A stretch of 64,000 nt of DNA from Thysanoteuthis rhombus (lineage: Eukaryota; Mollusca; Cephalopoda; Oegopsida; Thysanoteuthidae), in contig OY735213.1 of the NCBI GenBank assembly GCA_963457665.1, positions 50,867,785 through 50,931,784 on the forward strand, given 5' to 3'. The notes beneath the pieces are model-generated. The model did no database searches, was not told the DNA's origin, and worked only from the letters and a program-made list of their open reading frames with translations. Both the position numbers and the translations under genes were made by a program. This document shows positions 54,073-64,000 of this stretch, piece by piece. Within the stretch, counting starts at the first letter, position 1; every line of letters starts with the position of its first letter.

Positions 54073-54426
54073 GTGCTTTCAATCCATTTGATCTTCGGAC
54101 CATTAGGAAATTTGTTAGGTCTTATGAGGGTTCTATTTACAGTGTAACTATAATGGTAAAGTGGGCATATACTTTCTGCCATCCTTACGGACATACCCAC
54201 ATAGGTAATTTCAATTCCTCAGATATATTTAAATTTTTCTAGGATTGGGGTCCCGACTGAAAAGTATACCACCCTCGTTTACTCGATGTTGAAAACAGGT
54301 TACATATAAAAACAGTTTGAATTAGAATATTATAAGCTATAACTCTGTAACAATGGTGGAAGGTATGTTACCACTTCATCATCAGAGTTAACTCAAGACC
54401 AGAAAAATTTTAAAATCCAGCAAAAA
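54073..54426. other. Nothing recognised
   Basis: No supported gene or repeat copy. Confidence 0.3.
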
Positions 54427-54970
54427 TCAAATTTTCAATACTTATTTATTAAAGGACAAATTCATAAAAGAATAATTTTTGATTTCAAACATTTGAAAAA
54501 GAAATGATTTTTTTACCATATGATTCTTACCATTTTAGATGATTTATCTTATTTATACATTGTTGTTTCATTGATTTTTACACATTTAAAAGATGAATCC
54601 TTAGAGATATTAAATATCATCTATATTAAAAAAACACTCCAGAATTGGTCTAACTGGGAGTCTTACTTTGGGAATGAAAAAAAACAGGAAAGTTTAGTTG
54701 AATATTTTTTAGTTTTAAGCAATTAATTATAATTTAGGTTTTGGATCAGGAAAAAAAAAATTTTTTCCACTCAACATTTAAAAAAAATATTTTTCATCAT
54801 TTTCATTGATCATATTCAGTTGGTGAAGTTCCTGAGTTCTTTTTTAGAAAAGGTAAACATAATTAATATCTTGAGGGATTTATCTATTAGATGTGTAAAA
54901 ATCAATGAAAACATCTATGTATGAATAATAATAACTGTCCTTTAATAAACAGTATCGAAAATTCTATTAA
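54427..54970. mobile_element. Fold-back element with about 110-bp arms
   Basis: Left arm parts TTTCAATACTTATTTATTAA + AGGACA (54434-54459) and TTTCATTGATTTTTACACAT, TTAAAAGATGAATCCTTAGA, GATATTAA (54566-54615) reappear inverted on the right as TAATATCTTGAGGGATTTAT, ATGTGTAAAAATCAATGAAA (54864-54912) and TGTCCTTTAATAAACAGTAT (54937-54956). The left arm has about 80 extra bases (54460-54540). No transposase is seen. The 68-codon frame at 54520 lies in it. Confidence 0.6.
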
Positions 54971-55067
54971 AATCAGATGATATGCAAGATTTTTAGATTT
55001 CTAAGATGTCGATCTATTCTACTCATATTGTTCATACCTACAATACTAGAATAAAGAATAGAGATCT

Positions 55068-55355
55068 TTTTTTGTCTATAACTCTGAGAAGAGTCTTTAA
55101 CGTACCAACTTCTGTTGAAAAATGGATATGAAAAGAGATTAAATTATCTGAACGAAAGTTGGTAAGAAACCATATTTGTTAAATGCAATAAAAAGGCTGG
55201 AGGCATTCATATTGTCGAAAGACCTGAATTAATAAAGATGTGGGAAAATAATTGTTGGAATTTCTTGATGTAACTTTTTAATTGGCTTCTCTTTGTCTAT
55301 AACTTTGGAAAGAGTTGTTAACATACCAATTTCGGTTCGGACAATCTAATCTTTT
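55068..55355. repeat. Two direct repeats, about 60 bp
   Basis: TTTGTCTATAACTCTGAGAA, GAGTCTTTAACGTACCAACT (55071-55111) recurs as TTTGTCTATAACTTTGGAAA, GAGTTGTTAACATACCAATT (55292-55332). A related inverted phrase CGAATTGTCCGAACAAAAGT, TGGTATGG lies at 55520-55547. Confidence 0.6.
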
Positions 55356-55374
55356 TGTTACTATCTTGGATGTG

Positions 55375-55440
55375 AGGTCAACATTCAGACCGATTCATTT
55401 TATAGACTTTCTTCAGGTGTAATATGTAATATCCCTTCGG
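55375..55440 (-). repeat. Family Z repeat, copy 5
   Basis: On the minus strand ATTACACCTGAAGAAAGTCT, ATAAAATGAATCGGTCTGAA match the family Z core. The 73-codon minus frame at 55400 is incidental. Confidence 0.5.
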
Positions 55441-55764
55441 AAAGAGGCTCTCTTTCCTTACAGATATTGCATATTACAATTAGAATGAATTGTCCAAAAC
55501 ATTGTGAAAACATCAAAGATCGAATTGTCCGAACAAAAGTTGGTATGGCTTCTCTTTCTTGTGATTTTAGGAAACAATAGAATTTAACCCATATTCTCAA
55601 AGAGCTAAACAAATTCTCCAAGTTTCTGATCTTTACAAAATAAAGATTTTACAATAGTCACTAATGAAAACATTTTCTGGTTTTTAACTAGTAAAGGTTC
55701 TTTGTACAAGGCCTTACTTCTCCCATAACATTGAGTCAAACATATAAAAAAATATTTCTATCAA
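55441..55764. other. Nothing recognised
   Basis: No supported gene. Confidence 0.3.
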
Positions 55765-56152
55765 AAATAGTCAATAAAAACTATCAACATAGGTTCTTCT
55801 GGATTTTATGTACTTCTTGCTGACTGGTTATGTCCATATGTGTCATGCGTACTAGTTGCACTTATAGAGCTAGGAGACTGAAAATTTAAATATTTATTTC
55901 TCATATCTAGAAAAAAACAGTTTGTTTTTTGAAAATTCCAGCACAAAATAAATATTTACTATGTAAATTAATGTTCAACTGGTCCCAAGGTTAGTATCTG
56001 GCAGTTTTCATGCATTTTCTTTAGAATGGTCAGACTTTTTAGTGATCACCACATAGCAAAATTCGCAATTTTTTAATTGATCATCCCCAATTCAGCATGC
56101 TGCCAAAAGACATTGGTCATGTAATGGTTTCTATTGAGTGACTAACCATACC
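55765..56152 (-). repeat. Family A repeat, full length
   Basis: Reverse copy from AGTCAATAAAAACTATCAAC to ATTGAGTGACTAACCATACC. Landmarks are TATAGAGCTAGGAGACTGAA, TTCAACTGGTCCCAAGGTTA and AGCATGCTGCCAAAAGACAT. Confidence 0.75.
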
Positions 56153-57344
56153 TATACTTCGAAATCACTCATTAAATTCACTGTAGCTTGCTTAAGCTTC
56201 AAATGAAAGATGATTTAATTACATTTATTGTGAGATTATTCTTCACTCAAATAAACCATTGCTGTTTGTTGATCAAAACATAGACATATCTTCCATTCTA
56301 AATTCTATTCAATACACTTTTCATGCCTATTAAAGGATATTTTATCTGCATTTTATCTTTATGGCTTGCTTAATATAACTCTTGAATTCATGGTCCACTT
56401 GTAAATGACAGAGGAAATGAATAGAATTAAAAATAATGGAATTATTGCTGTGGATTGAATAGAAAGAATTTTTTTTCAAATCATCCAATGTTCAAAAGGA
56501 GATAATTTTAGTCAGAAGTCATTTCCCTTGAAATTGACATTCAATTTTTTTCATAGAAATTTAAGGGTTAAGCAAGTCTTCATAAACGATTCTCGTCTTT
56601 ATAAATAAGTGCATTAGATGAAAGTAGATAGAAGTAAATGTGAGCAATGAGTTTTGAATCTTATTTATATGAAAATTCTAGAAACATTTAGGAAGTGAAT
56701 CTCAACACTGAAATCTTTCAACGGCACAAAAACTTATAAAAGCACTAGTAAAATGACAAGGATGATACTGTATGTCAATGCACCAGTGAGTTGAAAAGGC
56801 TTCTCTCTCAACTTTTCAACATCTTTCCTGTTACATGACAATATTCAACTAATGTCCATGTCATTTCTTATGTAATTTCTCTAAGACAAGATACTCAAAC
56901 TACAGTTCTTGTGAGATACTTTTAAGGAGAATTTCCAGTAAAAATCAATACTTATCTACCTTTTTTTCCTAAATGTGACTGATAGTGTGTGTGAAATTAT
57001 TCTTAATTTCACAGTAAAAATATCTAAAAGTTGAACAAGATTGAAAAAAAGTATTAGACCCTTCAGTATAAAATGAAATGTAAACAACCTAATCTGTTCA
57101 AGCTATATACGATGAAATTTTTCGAAGATATTTTTCTTTCAATTTCATAAGAAAATATATGTATAAAATAGATAAACATCAAGATGGAGACAGTGGGAAC
57201 AAGGTGCTCCTCAGATAAGTAATAAACATTTTCCTGAAAGTCTACGTGAAATAAAGCAAGCCAGCAACAGAAACAAATACAAAAAAATTCATATAGTGAA
57301 ACAAGGTTTCAAGATATTTCAAATGAATACATTAACAAATAAGC
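56153..57344. other. Intergenic, nothing recognised
   Basis: About 1.2 kb, AT-rich, no open frame of note and no repeat recognised. Confidence 0.4.
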
Positions 57345-57724
57345 CTGGTTAGCCACTCAATAGAAACCATCATGTGACGAATGTCTTTTTTGCAGCATAC
57401 TATGAAGGGGATGATCAATTAGAAAAATGCAAAATGAGGTGATCAATGAATAACTTACTTCTCTAACATATTGTTGAGCATTGATCACTAAAAGTCTAAA
57501 ATTTTCAAAAAACAAGCATGAACACTGATCAATTTAGCAAAAAATTACATTGTGAACTGCGCCTCCCTCTAAAAACTAATACTGGAGGGTTATATTTAAA
57601 AAGACAAAAAATCTGTTAAAAAAAGAGTTAATGTTTGAAATGGTGCCATCTGTATGCACAATAGCCAGAATCACTTAAAAAATGAAGAAATCTGTGTTGA
57701 GAGTTTTGGTTGATGGTTTCTAAT
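57345..57724 (+). repeat. Family A repeat, full length
   Basis: Forward copy from TGGTTAGCCACTCAATAGAA to GAGAGTTTTGGTTGATGGTT, ending TTCTAAT. The tetranucleotide site is nearly empty (ATAGCCAGAATC). Confidence 0.75.
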
Positions 57725-59585
57725 ATGAATGATGAGAAAAACTAAGTAAAAATATATCCATATATTTTGGGGAGTCAAATGTATTCATACGAAAAAAAAA
57801 AAAAAAAAATGAAAACTACATATTATGTACAAGTACAATTTGTTGTAATTCCACTTGTCAACAAAATTGAACTTTTTTTCATCAAGGTTCTAGTGCAATT
57901 ATAGACCAATTTTGACACAAATTACGAATTTCAAGTCCATTTTACTCTGACTCTTCTCATTTTTTTTACTATGGGCATGTTCTGTTTTCTATTCTACTGG
58001 ATATGAAGATATACAGGTGAAAGTTAAATGAAAACAAGATTTGTATCAGTCAGAACTTTCAAATGCAAAAAATTAAAATTACTACATATAAGATACATGA
58101 AGAAGATAGTTTATACTAGAAGGACAAGCTAAAAGTGGTGAGCTTTGGACCCTCTATCATGGTGCTCAATAAGAGTTTTATGCTAGAAAACAGCTTTTAA
58201 CTCATCATGAAAACTAGATGTGATACTGGAAAACGGATCATATTCTTGGAAGCAGCACCCAAAACTCCATGGAGTACACCATAACACATGCCTGATGAAA
58301 ATTTATTGTTGACCAATGTGATTATGGCTCTCCAGCTGAATAAAGAGAGAAATTTGATGAAGTAGTTTCAATGTTTCATTTCATTTGAGAAAAAACCCTC
58401 CTAAATAGACTTGCTAGCAATTATTTCTTCTGCAGAATTATTTCTTCTGCAGAATTATTTCTGCTGAGAAAAATTGTTACTTTCTCCCATCGTAACCAAA
58501 TGATCACTAAGATGAAATGCCAAATTCATTTTCTGGTTTCATGCAAAAATTATTGTCAGGTTTGTACCTAAAAAAAGAGTCCAAAAACATAAATAGAAAT
58601 CATATTTTATTTAAAATTGTGTGAATTTCAATTACTCTCCTCTTATTACCTCCCTTCTTTTCATCTGCTTTATTTGTAACAAAATTTAACATATTACTGT
58701 CCTATTAGAGTATAAAGATCTGTTGCCTCATCCCTAATAAACAAGATTGCTGCAAGTTCAAACTATAGGCTTTATTCAAGTCTCTTACATATATAAAAGA
58801 AATATACTCAGAATTTTTTAGTAAAATCTGTTATTTATTGTGACAAATGCATACAAATAGAAAAATCACCACAAACATAAGAGCCATGTATATCACAATT
58901 ATAGAATCAGTAGCTATCATCAGCTCCTTTCCCTTCATACCCTTTTTTACTTTTCTTTTCTCTTCTATACTCTCCTACAATTTAATTAAACCAACTTTTT
59001 TCTCCCAAATCCTTACGTACTGCATTTATCACAGTTATAGTATCATTAGCAGCCATGCCAGTTGTACACATTGTTATTGTCAGCAAAGCAACAGGTCATG
59101 GCCTAGTTCAACTGAAATCAACTAATTCATTATAGTATGAAGTAATTGTTCATAAGGAGTACAATTAGTCTAGGAAGTTTCACAGCTTTATACACTAAAC
59201 ACATTTACAAACTTTAACAAAAATTTTCTGTGTCACTTCATTCACTTATTTCCCATTATCTGTTGATATAATGTAATTTTCTTCAAAGTTTTTTTTTATG
59301 TTTTACATATACTTTGTTATTACAGTACAATGTAAATTTTCTCTTGTTGGAATCATCAGTTGTTTATCATGTAAATGTTTTGAGGATTTTGAAAACAAAA
59401 CAGTTAATAAGGCACCCCAGTAATGTTGATCATATACCACCCCCACTTCAGCTATGATTTTGATATATAGCTTATATCATACACATAGTTTATTATATGT
59501 ATATAATAATTAATAATTGTGTCATCCATAGACAGCTGTTTCATTGTATTATATCTCTTCAGTGTGACTATCTAACATCCATTCT
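57725..59585. other. Intergenic with minor tandem repeat
   Basis: A 17-bp unit AATTATTTCTTCTGCAG is repeated three times at 58419-58468 (last copy diverged). A poly-A run lies at 57792-57809. The 92-codon plus frame at 58847 has hydrophobic text but no conserved motif, so it is not called. Confidence 0.4.
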
Positions 59586-59662
59586 GGTACCACAAGGTAG
59601 GATTGAAACCTTCACTTCAGACCCAGAGGCAGACATTTTATCCCTATCCTACACAGAATTGG
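59586..59662 (-). repeat. tRNA-like SINE head
   Basis: On the minus strand TAGGATAGGGATAAAATGTC, TGCCTCTGGGTCTGAAG and the B box GGTTTCAATCC follow the tRNA layout. It ends in ACCTTGTGGTACC. Acceptor pairing is weak. It resembles the head at 345 (TCTGCCTC) more than that at 43003. Confidence 0.45.
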
Positions 59663-59774
59663 ACGGTCAGTAGGACTGAATTAAGTGATATATTCACTTA
59701 CGCATAATTCCCCATCTAGTGCTCCATTCCAGAGTTAGGAGAGCATATAAACGTATATATATATTTACATACTT

Positions 59775-59990
59775 ATCATCGTCAATTGTTTCAAGTCTAC
59801 TCCTGGACAAAAGCCTTTCCTATCTCCTTCAATGACAAGCATGATTGTGTTAATTTCTGCTCTATCTTACTAGCAAACTTTTCTCTCTCCTATTTATCCA
59901 CGAGGCAGAGCAAATCATTATGATTTTTTTCATTAATGTGAATACACAATCGGATGGCGAAAACCCCCTTCTCTCAAGTCAACATATCCA
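59775..59990 (-). mobile_element. LINE 3' end, third family
   Basis: On the minus strand the DNA encodes KFASKIEQKLTQS, LKEIGKAFVQE (59900-59800) followed by the 3' end GTCGACGATGATAAG-like CAATTGACGATGATAAG. The FVQQWT-type C-terminus is shared with 49180 and 63691. Upstream is RRGFSPSDCVF-like text near 59960. Confidence 0.6.
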
Positions 59991-60815
59991 CTACCTTATT
60001 TGTAAAAGACTTGCCTGCGTGAGCATTGTTGAACGGTATGCAAGTAGGGGGACCCAATTAGGCCCAAAGTAATATTAAGAGGAACTCTTACTTTCATTAT
60101 AGAGCAACAACTATTCAGAATTTCCTAATTATGCTATATGAGGTGAAATTGAGACTGAGGTAGAATTATTTTTTGCCTAAATTGCAGTCATGGTGCTTGC
60201 TCTTTTTATAAATCTATGGTTATCTTTCTCAACAGTATCTATGGAGCACCGTGGATTGGAGCCCAGTGGACCACTTAGGGACTGATCCATATCAATTCTT
60301 TTAACCAAAATTGATCACGTCAATTCACTTTTAGTACTTTGTAAAGAAAACCAAAATTTGACCTTACTTTTGTATCATTCTTTTTTCTTCTCTTAAATTG
60401 TCTTTTTGAACTATGTGAACATGATTTTGTGTTTGAGGTTCCTTTAGTTTGACTGACTTCCTGCCAACGAATGTTTCAGAGATTTTTATGACCACTCTTT
60501 GTGACATAGTCAACAATCAAACATTATCAAATGTGCAGTTGGTTTCACTCTGGGACTCCTTTGAATCATTCAATCTTATGTTGATTCACTGTTTCCCAGG
60601 TGATGATTCACTGTATACTGGGACAAGGGCACAGTGGATCAGAAATAATAACAATAAAAACAAATGCCTGCCATGCCAGCAGCTAACTTAGAAAGATATT
60701 ACTTTCTCATCTTCATATAACCTATTTCATTGATTTTTTTCCCCGCCCAAATATATTTTAAAAATTAGCTTCTACCCTACGATTGATGTTTTCTGATCCA
60801 CTGCTTCTCAGTTAC

Positions 60816-60849
<34 letters not shown>

Positions 60850-61113
60850 CAATATCAAATTTTGGTTGACAGTTTTGAGTCCTTGTAACTGTAATATCTA
60901 TTCTTGTCAAGTACTAAACTAAATTTCAATTCCCTTTCTAGGTTTCAGCTGCAAGGATGTTATGTTTAGCATTTATTGACCATGGGATCATCAATTCATT
61001 TTAATCCCCATTTCTGTGAGATATTCGATTGTACACTACCGTACAAAAAATCCATGTCTAATTGAAACCAATGACAGTTATGCAATGTTATATGCTAATA
61101 AAATTGAAACTAC
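59991..61113. other. Intergenic with (TA)n and a possible hAT-like end
   Basis: A (TA)n microsatellite spans 60819-60848. Near 60225-60300 the text TCTCAACAGTATCTATGGAG, CACCGTGGATTGGAGCCCAG, TGGACCACTTAGGG recalls hAT-type ends, with no partner found. The 80-codon frame at 60449 has no recognised motif. Confidence 0.4.
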
Positions 61114-61324
61114 TTGTGGTGTTATACTGCAAATGACAGGAATTCCTGCCATTGCATTTCAATAGCTAAATCAATAAAACTTCTGTTTTATTGTGATTGA
61201 TGACAACTCAGTTTTATCTGTGAGTCGAGGCTTTCATCTTGTAATGGATTATCTTGCAGTGAACAAGGGCTTTTATTTTACAATGGATAACTATTACTCT
61301 TCACTACCATCGGTAGTTAATGGG
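61114..61324. mobile_element. piggyBac-like MITE, second copy
   Basis: GTTATACTGCAAATGACAGG and AATTCCTGCCATT at the left, TCTGTGAGTCGAGGCTTTCA and TACAATGGATAACTATTACT inside, and CATCGGTAGTTAATGGG at the right match 41393-41564 in order. The target flanks are eroded (TTGA at 61325). The 62-codon frame at 61193 lies within and past it. Confidence 0.5.
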
Positions 61325-62241
61325 TTGAATAGAAAATATGCAGAAAACCAATGTTTGCCAGAGGCGTCTCCAACATTCTGAAGGCGTTTACTTGAAAAAA
61401 AGAAAATTGTGCAATGTGATTAGCTGTAATTTTTATATTCTACTTTTCTCAGTGATATAAAATAAAACAAATTCAAATTATTATGTTATTTCGAATTGGT
61501 TGAATAAAATCACCAGGCACTAATAAGCTAGTAATCAGAAATATACAAAATTTTCAATACTGTCAAGTGTATAGCCACACATCTAATCTTATAATTCATC
61601 AAATGTAAGTCCTTAAGTGACAGAATACTGCAAAAACCACTCAACATAACCCCATGAAATTTTCTGTGTGTACCAAAGTGACCCAAGGAAAGGTTTTCAG
61701 CAAATTGGGTTTTAAAAATCATCACCCCAAATACGTCTTTAGAGTGTGTATAGGGAGAGTCGATTTAAAATGAAAAGAAAATTCATGCTAAATTGGATAC
61801 ATTTTTGGTGACTGCTTCTTCTCAGTGTCAAGTTACCTGCTATTGAAAAAAGGGAGGGCTTTAGAGAAGAGGTGAGAGTAACAGGGAGAATGAATGCTCA
61901 CTCATTAGAGTGTGGGGGGAGAGGGTAACCTGATTTATTTTAAACTGCATTTATACAAATATAAAAATTTTCCAGGATCATGAAAAAAAGCAAAAATCAG
62001 TTTTTAGAAACAAATAAAACTCATGATTTCCATCTGTCTATTTTAGTAATTGTTTTTCGTTTTTTTAAGGCAATTTTTCGAACCTGTTAGGGCAAGTTTT
62101 AGTTTATTGTTTTCAAATCTAACAGAAATCACAATCAACATTTATATAAAATCCTTAGCATTGAAAGTGAAAGATTTACATCAATAATCAGTCAATAAGC
62201 AAGAATTGGAAATCCCATATCATTGAAAAGAAAAAAAAACT
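61325..62241. other. Mostly unrecognised; contains repeat Y copy 2
   Basis: The stretch 61605-61690 (AAGTGACAGAATACTGCAAA, ACCACTCAACATAACCCCAT) is the second copy of repeat Y. The rest shows no supported gene. Confidence 0.4.
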
Positions 62242-62750
62242 GGTCTGGTTATTCACTCAATAGAAACTGTCATGAGGCCAATGTCTCTATGCAGCATGCC
62301 ATGTTGGAGATGATCAGTTTATTCATTTGTTATTATTTATTTATCAAACAATGTCTCATTGAGCAATTTACAATAGAAATACTTATTACTCAATTAAGAA
62401 ATTGGGAAAAGAGGTGATTAAGGAATGTTACTTCTTTTGCTTTTTATTGGGCAGTGATCTCTAAAATGTCTGAATTTTCGAAAAACAGGCATAAATGTGA
62501 CCGGACACAAACTAAGTGAACAATTTAGCATAGACTTAGATTGAAAATTGAACCATTAACTAAAAACCTACTTTTCAAATTTCCAAGAAAGAAAAATCAG
62601 TTTCCTCTAAACATGATAATGAGTAAATGTTTTTAATTTTCAGCCCTATAGATCCATTGGTGTGCTCTGCATGTGTGATAAATAGCCAGGCAGGCAGAAT
62701 CACTTGAAAACTGAGGAAATCTATGTTACCGTTTTGGTTGACTGTTTCTA
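62242..62750 (+). repeat. Family A repeat with about 75-bp insertion
   Basis: Forward copy from GGTCTGGTTATTCACTCAAT to TTTTGGTTGACTGTTTCTAA. An extra AT-rich block at about 62318-62390 (TTTATTCATTTGTTATTATT, TATTTATCAAACAATGTC) separates GATGATCAG from AAGAAATTGGGAAAAGAGG. The variable site is AGCCAGGCAGGCAG. Confidence 0.75.
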
Positions 62751-63105
62751 AAAAAGTCTATAAATTATTCAAAAGGATATTTGTGGAATGAAAAAGAAAA
62801 AAAAAAAAAAGAAAAACTGACTCAATCCAAGAGCTACAGAACCTACAATGGCAGTGTAACTATGGTAACAATATCAAGTGGGTAATAATGTCTAGAAGTG
62901 AAAATCATGTCAAGCACATTAAGTGTCCAGTTCAATATTGAAAGATTGAAAATCTCTTTAAAGATTTACTGAACGAAGAAGATCGAAGTTGTAAAAGAAC
63001 ATTAAAAATAAATAATTAATAAATAAATCTTAGCTTTCAGAAATGATATAACCTCAGAAAATATCTGAAACACTTTCACTTTGAGGAACAAATTACACGT
63101 CTCAG
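62751..63105. other. Intergenic, nothing recognised
   Basis: A poly-A run lies at 62798-62812. No gene is supported. Confidence 0.35.
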
Positions 63106-63370
63106 GAGGTGTTGCCAATTTAATGCTTTTCACACTAAATTTAGTGTTTGTTGTATTGGCAGCATGATAATTCAATATATAGCAATATTCATAGCCCATT
63201 TTTAGCACTATTTTTCATTAATTTGAACCAATTTTTAGCTATTTCTCAGCCATTTGGAGATAAATATAGCCATTTTAGCTATGGAAATGGCCATGAATTG
63301 TTTTTAGTGCTTTTTAACGTTTTTTATGTTTTTTTTTAGATTAATTTAAATTCGGAAGTTGGAAACACTG
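63106..63370. mobile_element. Family D MITE, complete copy
   Basis: Starts GAGGTGTTGCCAATTTAATG and ends GGAAGTTGGAAACACTG (rc CAGTGTTTCCAACTTCC). Internal TTTAGCTATTTCTCAGCCAT, TAGCTATGGAAATGGCCATG and TTTTTAGTGC match the other copies. About 265 bases, no coding capacity. The 68- and 63-codon frames across it are incidental. Confidence 0.55.
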
Positions 63371-63419
63371 ATCCTAGATCATTTACTGATTTCAACATCC
63401 TGAAACCTTATAAAACACA

Positions 63420-63690
63420 GGGCTGGTCAGTTACTCAATAGAAAGCCATGTGATCAACATCTTTGGGCTGTGATCAATCAAAAAATTGGAAAAAGGGGAG
63501 ATCAATGAATAATTCATTTTTTTTTTCTCTTGTTGCATCACTAAAAAGTGTGAATATCCAAAAACTAGCATGGACACTGACAGATACAAGCTAAGGACTA
63601 ATTTAGAAAAAACTTACATTGCAAATTGAACCCCCCATCACTAAAAACCTATTAAGAGGAGCAATCTTTAAAAGAAAAAAAGAAAAATTT
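63420..63690 (+). repeat. Family A repeat, truncated by LINE end
   Basis: Forward copy from GGGCTGGTCAGTTACTCAAT to AAATTTTTCTAGACA, where the reverse LINE tail begins. The right third, including the variable site, is absent. Confidence 0.7.
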
Positions 63691-64000
63691 TTCTAGACAA
63701 CATTATCAGCCATTGTAGGTCCACTACTGGACAAAGGCCTTTCCTATCACCTTACTTGACAAATGCAATTGCAATAGCTTTGCTATGTTTTATTGACAAA
63801 CTTTCCTATCACATCTCTCCATCTTGTGTCTGGTCTTTTATGACTGTGTTTAATGTCCCACGAGCACCAATCGGTTGGTTTTTTGCTCCATCTGATGTCT
63901 CTTCTCACTGTATGCCCTACTCATCTTTTTTTCTTGCTTAATTGCTTGTACTATATCTTTCACCCTTTCCAGCCAATCATTATGCACCATCTTATTCCAT
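63691..64000 (-). mobile_element. LINE C-terminus and 3' tail, runs off window
   Basis: On the minus strand it encodes MGYTVRRDIRWSKKPTDWC, SWDIKHSHKRPDTRWRDVIG and KFVNKT, then after a shift the RPLSSSGPTMADN equivalent of GKAFVQQWT...; the 3' end is ATGGCTGATAATGT at 63691. K.PTDW.D.IK...KRPD.RW.DV is the usual C-terminal text of invertebrate LINEs with this tail. The 61-codon plus frame at 63756 is a shadow. The 5' part lies beyond the window. Confidence 0.72.

Noticed and set aside
61193..61381. Frame with GFYFTMDNYYSSLPS resembling the piggyBac transposase DNYYTS motif
   Set aside because: The same DNA lies within a short repeat with piggyBac-like ends shared with 41393-41564, where the frame is broken, and it sits too close to the terminus to be transposase. 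The likeness is probably chance.

Overview
The window reads as non-coding genomic DNA from an animal. It is strongly AT-rich, and no open frame has the length, codon continuity or domain content of an intact gene. The longest open frame (167 codons, 48200-48703, minus) is the antisense shadow of a retrotransposon. I see no rRNA, no CRISPR, no operon-like spacing and no convincing host exon. The mix of RTE-like and CR1/L2-like LINEs, tRNA-derived SINEs, hAT-like and piggyBac-like MITEs, a solo LTR, and TA/ACAT/AC microsatellites fits an invertebrate metazoan. A lophotrochozoan, perhaps a cephalopod mollusc, is only my guess from repeat style and cannot be proved from this window.

The main component is one dispersed repeat of about 400-430 bp, called family A here. 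It occurs in about 25 full or partial copies on both strands, covers about 9 kb, and carries an internal tetranucleotide microsatellite site. Family B is a second MITE-like repeat of about 360-480 bp with an inverted repeat at its ends. Family D is a short MITE of about 260 bp with termini like CAGTGTTGCCA. Family T has 145-200 bp units often arranged head to head. Family Z is a short repeat around CTGAAGAAAG. Families A and B and most of the rest have no coding capacity that I can see.

Retrotransposon remains: one RTE-type LINE family (APE endonuclease plus reverse transcriptase, 3' tails of GAT/TGA repeats) is present in at least nine degraded copies. These are at 10838-11262, 12650-14615, 21380-22110, 27477-28606, 34819-35305, 44695-45060, 46772-47119, 47120-48990 and 53628-54072. 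A related RT fragment lies at 3700-4930. Other LINE types are a CR1/L2-like C-terminus (31378-32410), a fragment at 42500-42850, and 3' ends of another family at 49180, 59775 and 63691 to the window end.

Nesting gives a relative chronology. Family A copies are interrupted by a solo LTR (6999-7654, five-base target duplication), by an RTE LINE (27477-28606, perfect 12-base target duplication), and by a microsatellite plus fold-back element (36921-37210). Family A is therefore older than those insertions. The most interesting structures are the solo LTR with a recognisable core promoter, the 5'-inverted RTE copy with two tandem 5'-UTR monomers (47120-48990), a fold-back element with hammerhead-like core motifs (36988-37132), a 23-bp-arm hairpin (3228-3287), and a 27-bp minisatellite flanked by outward-facing family Z copies. 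I found no sign of a new gene system; the novelty here is in repeat architecture.
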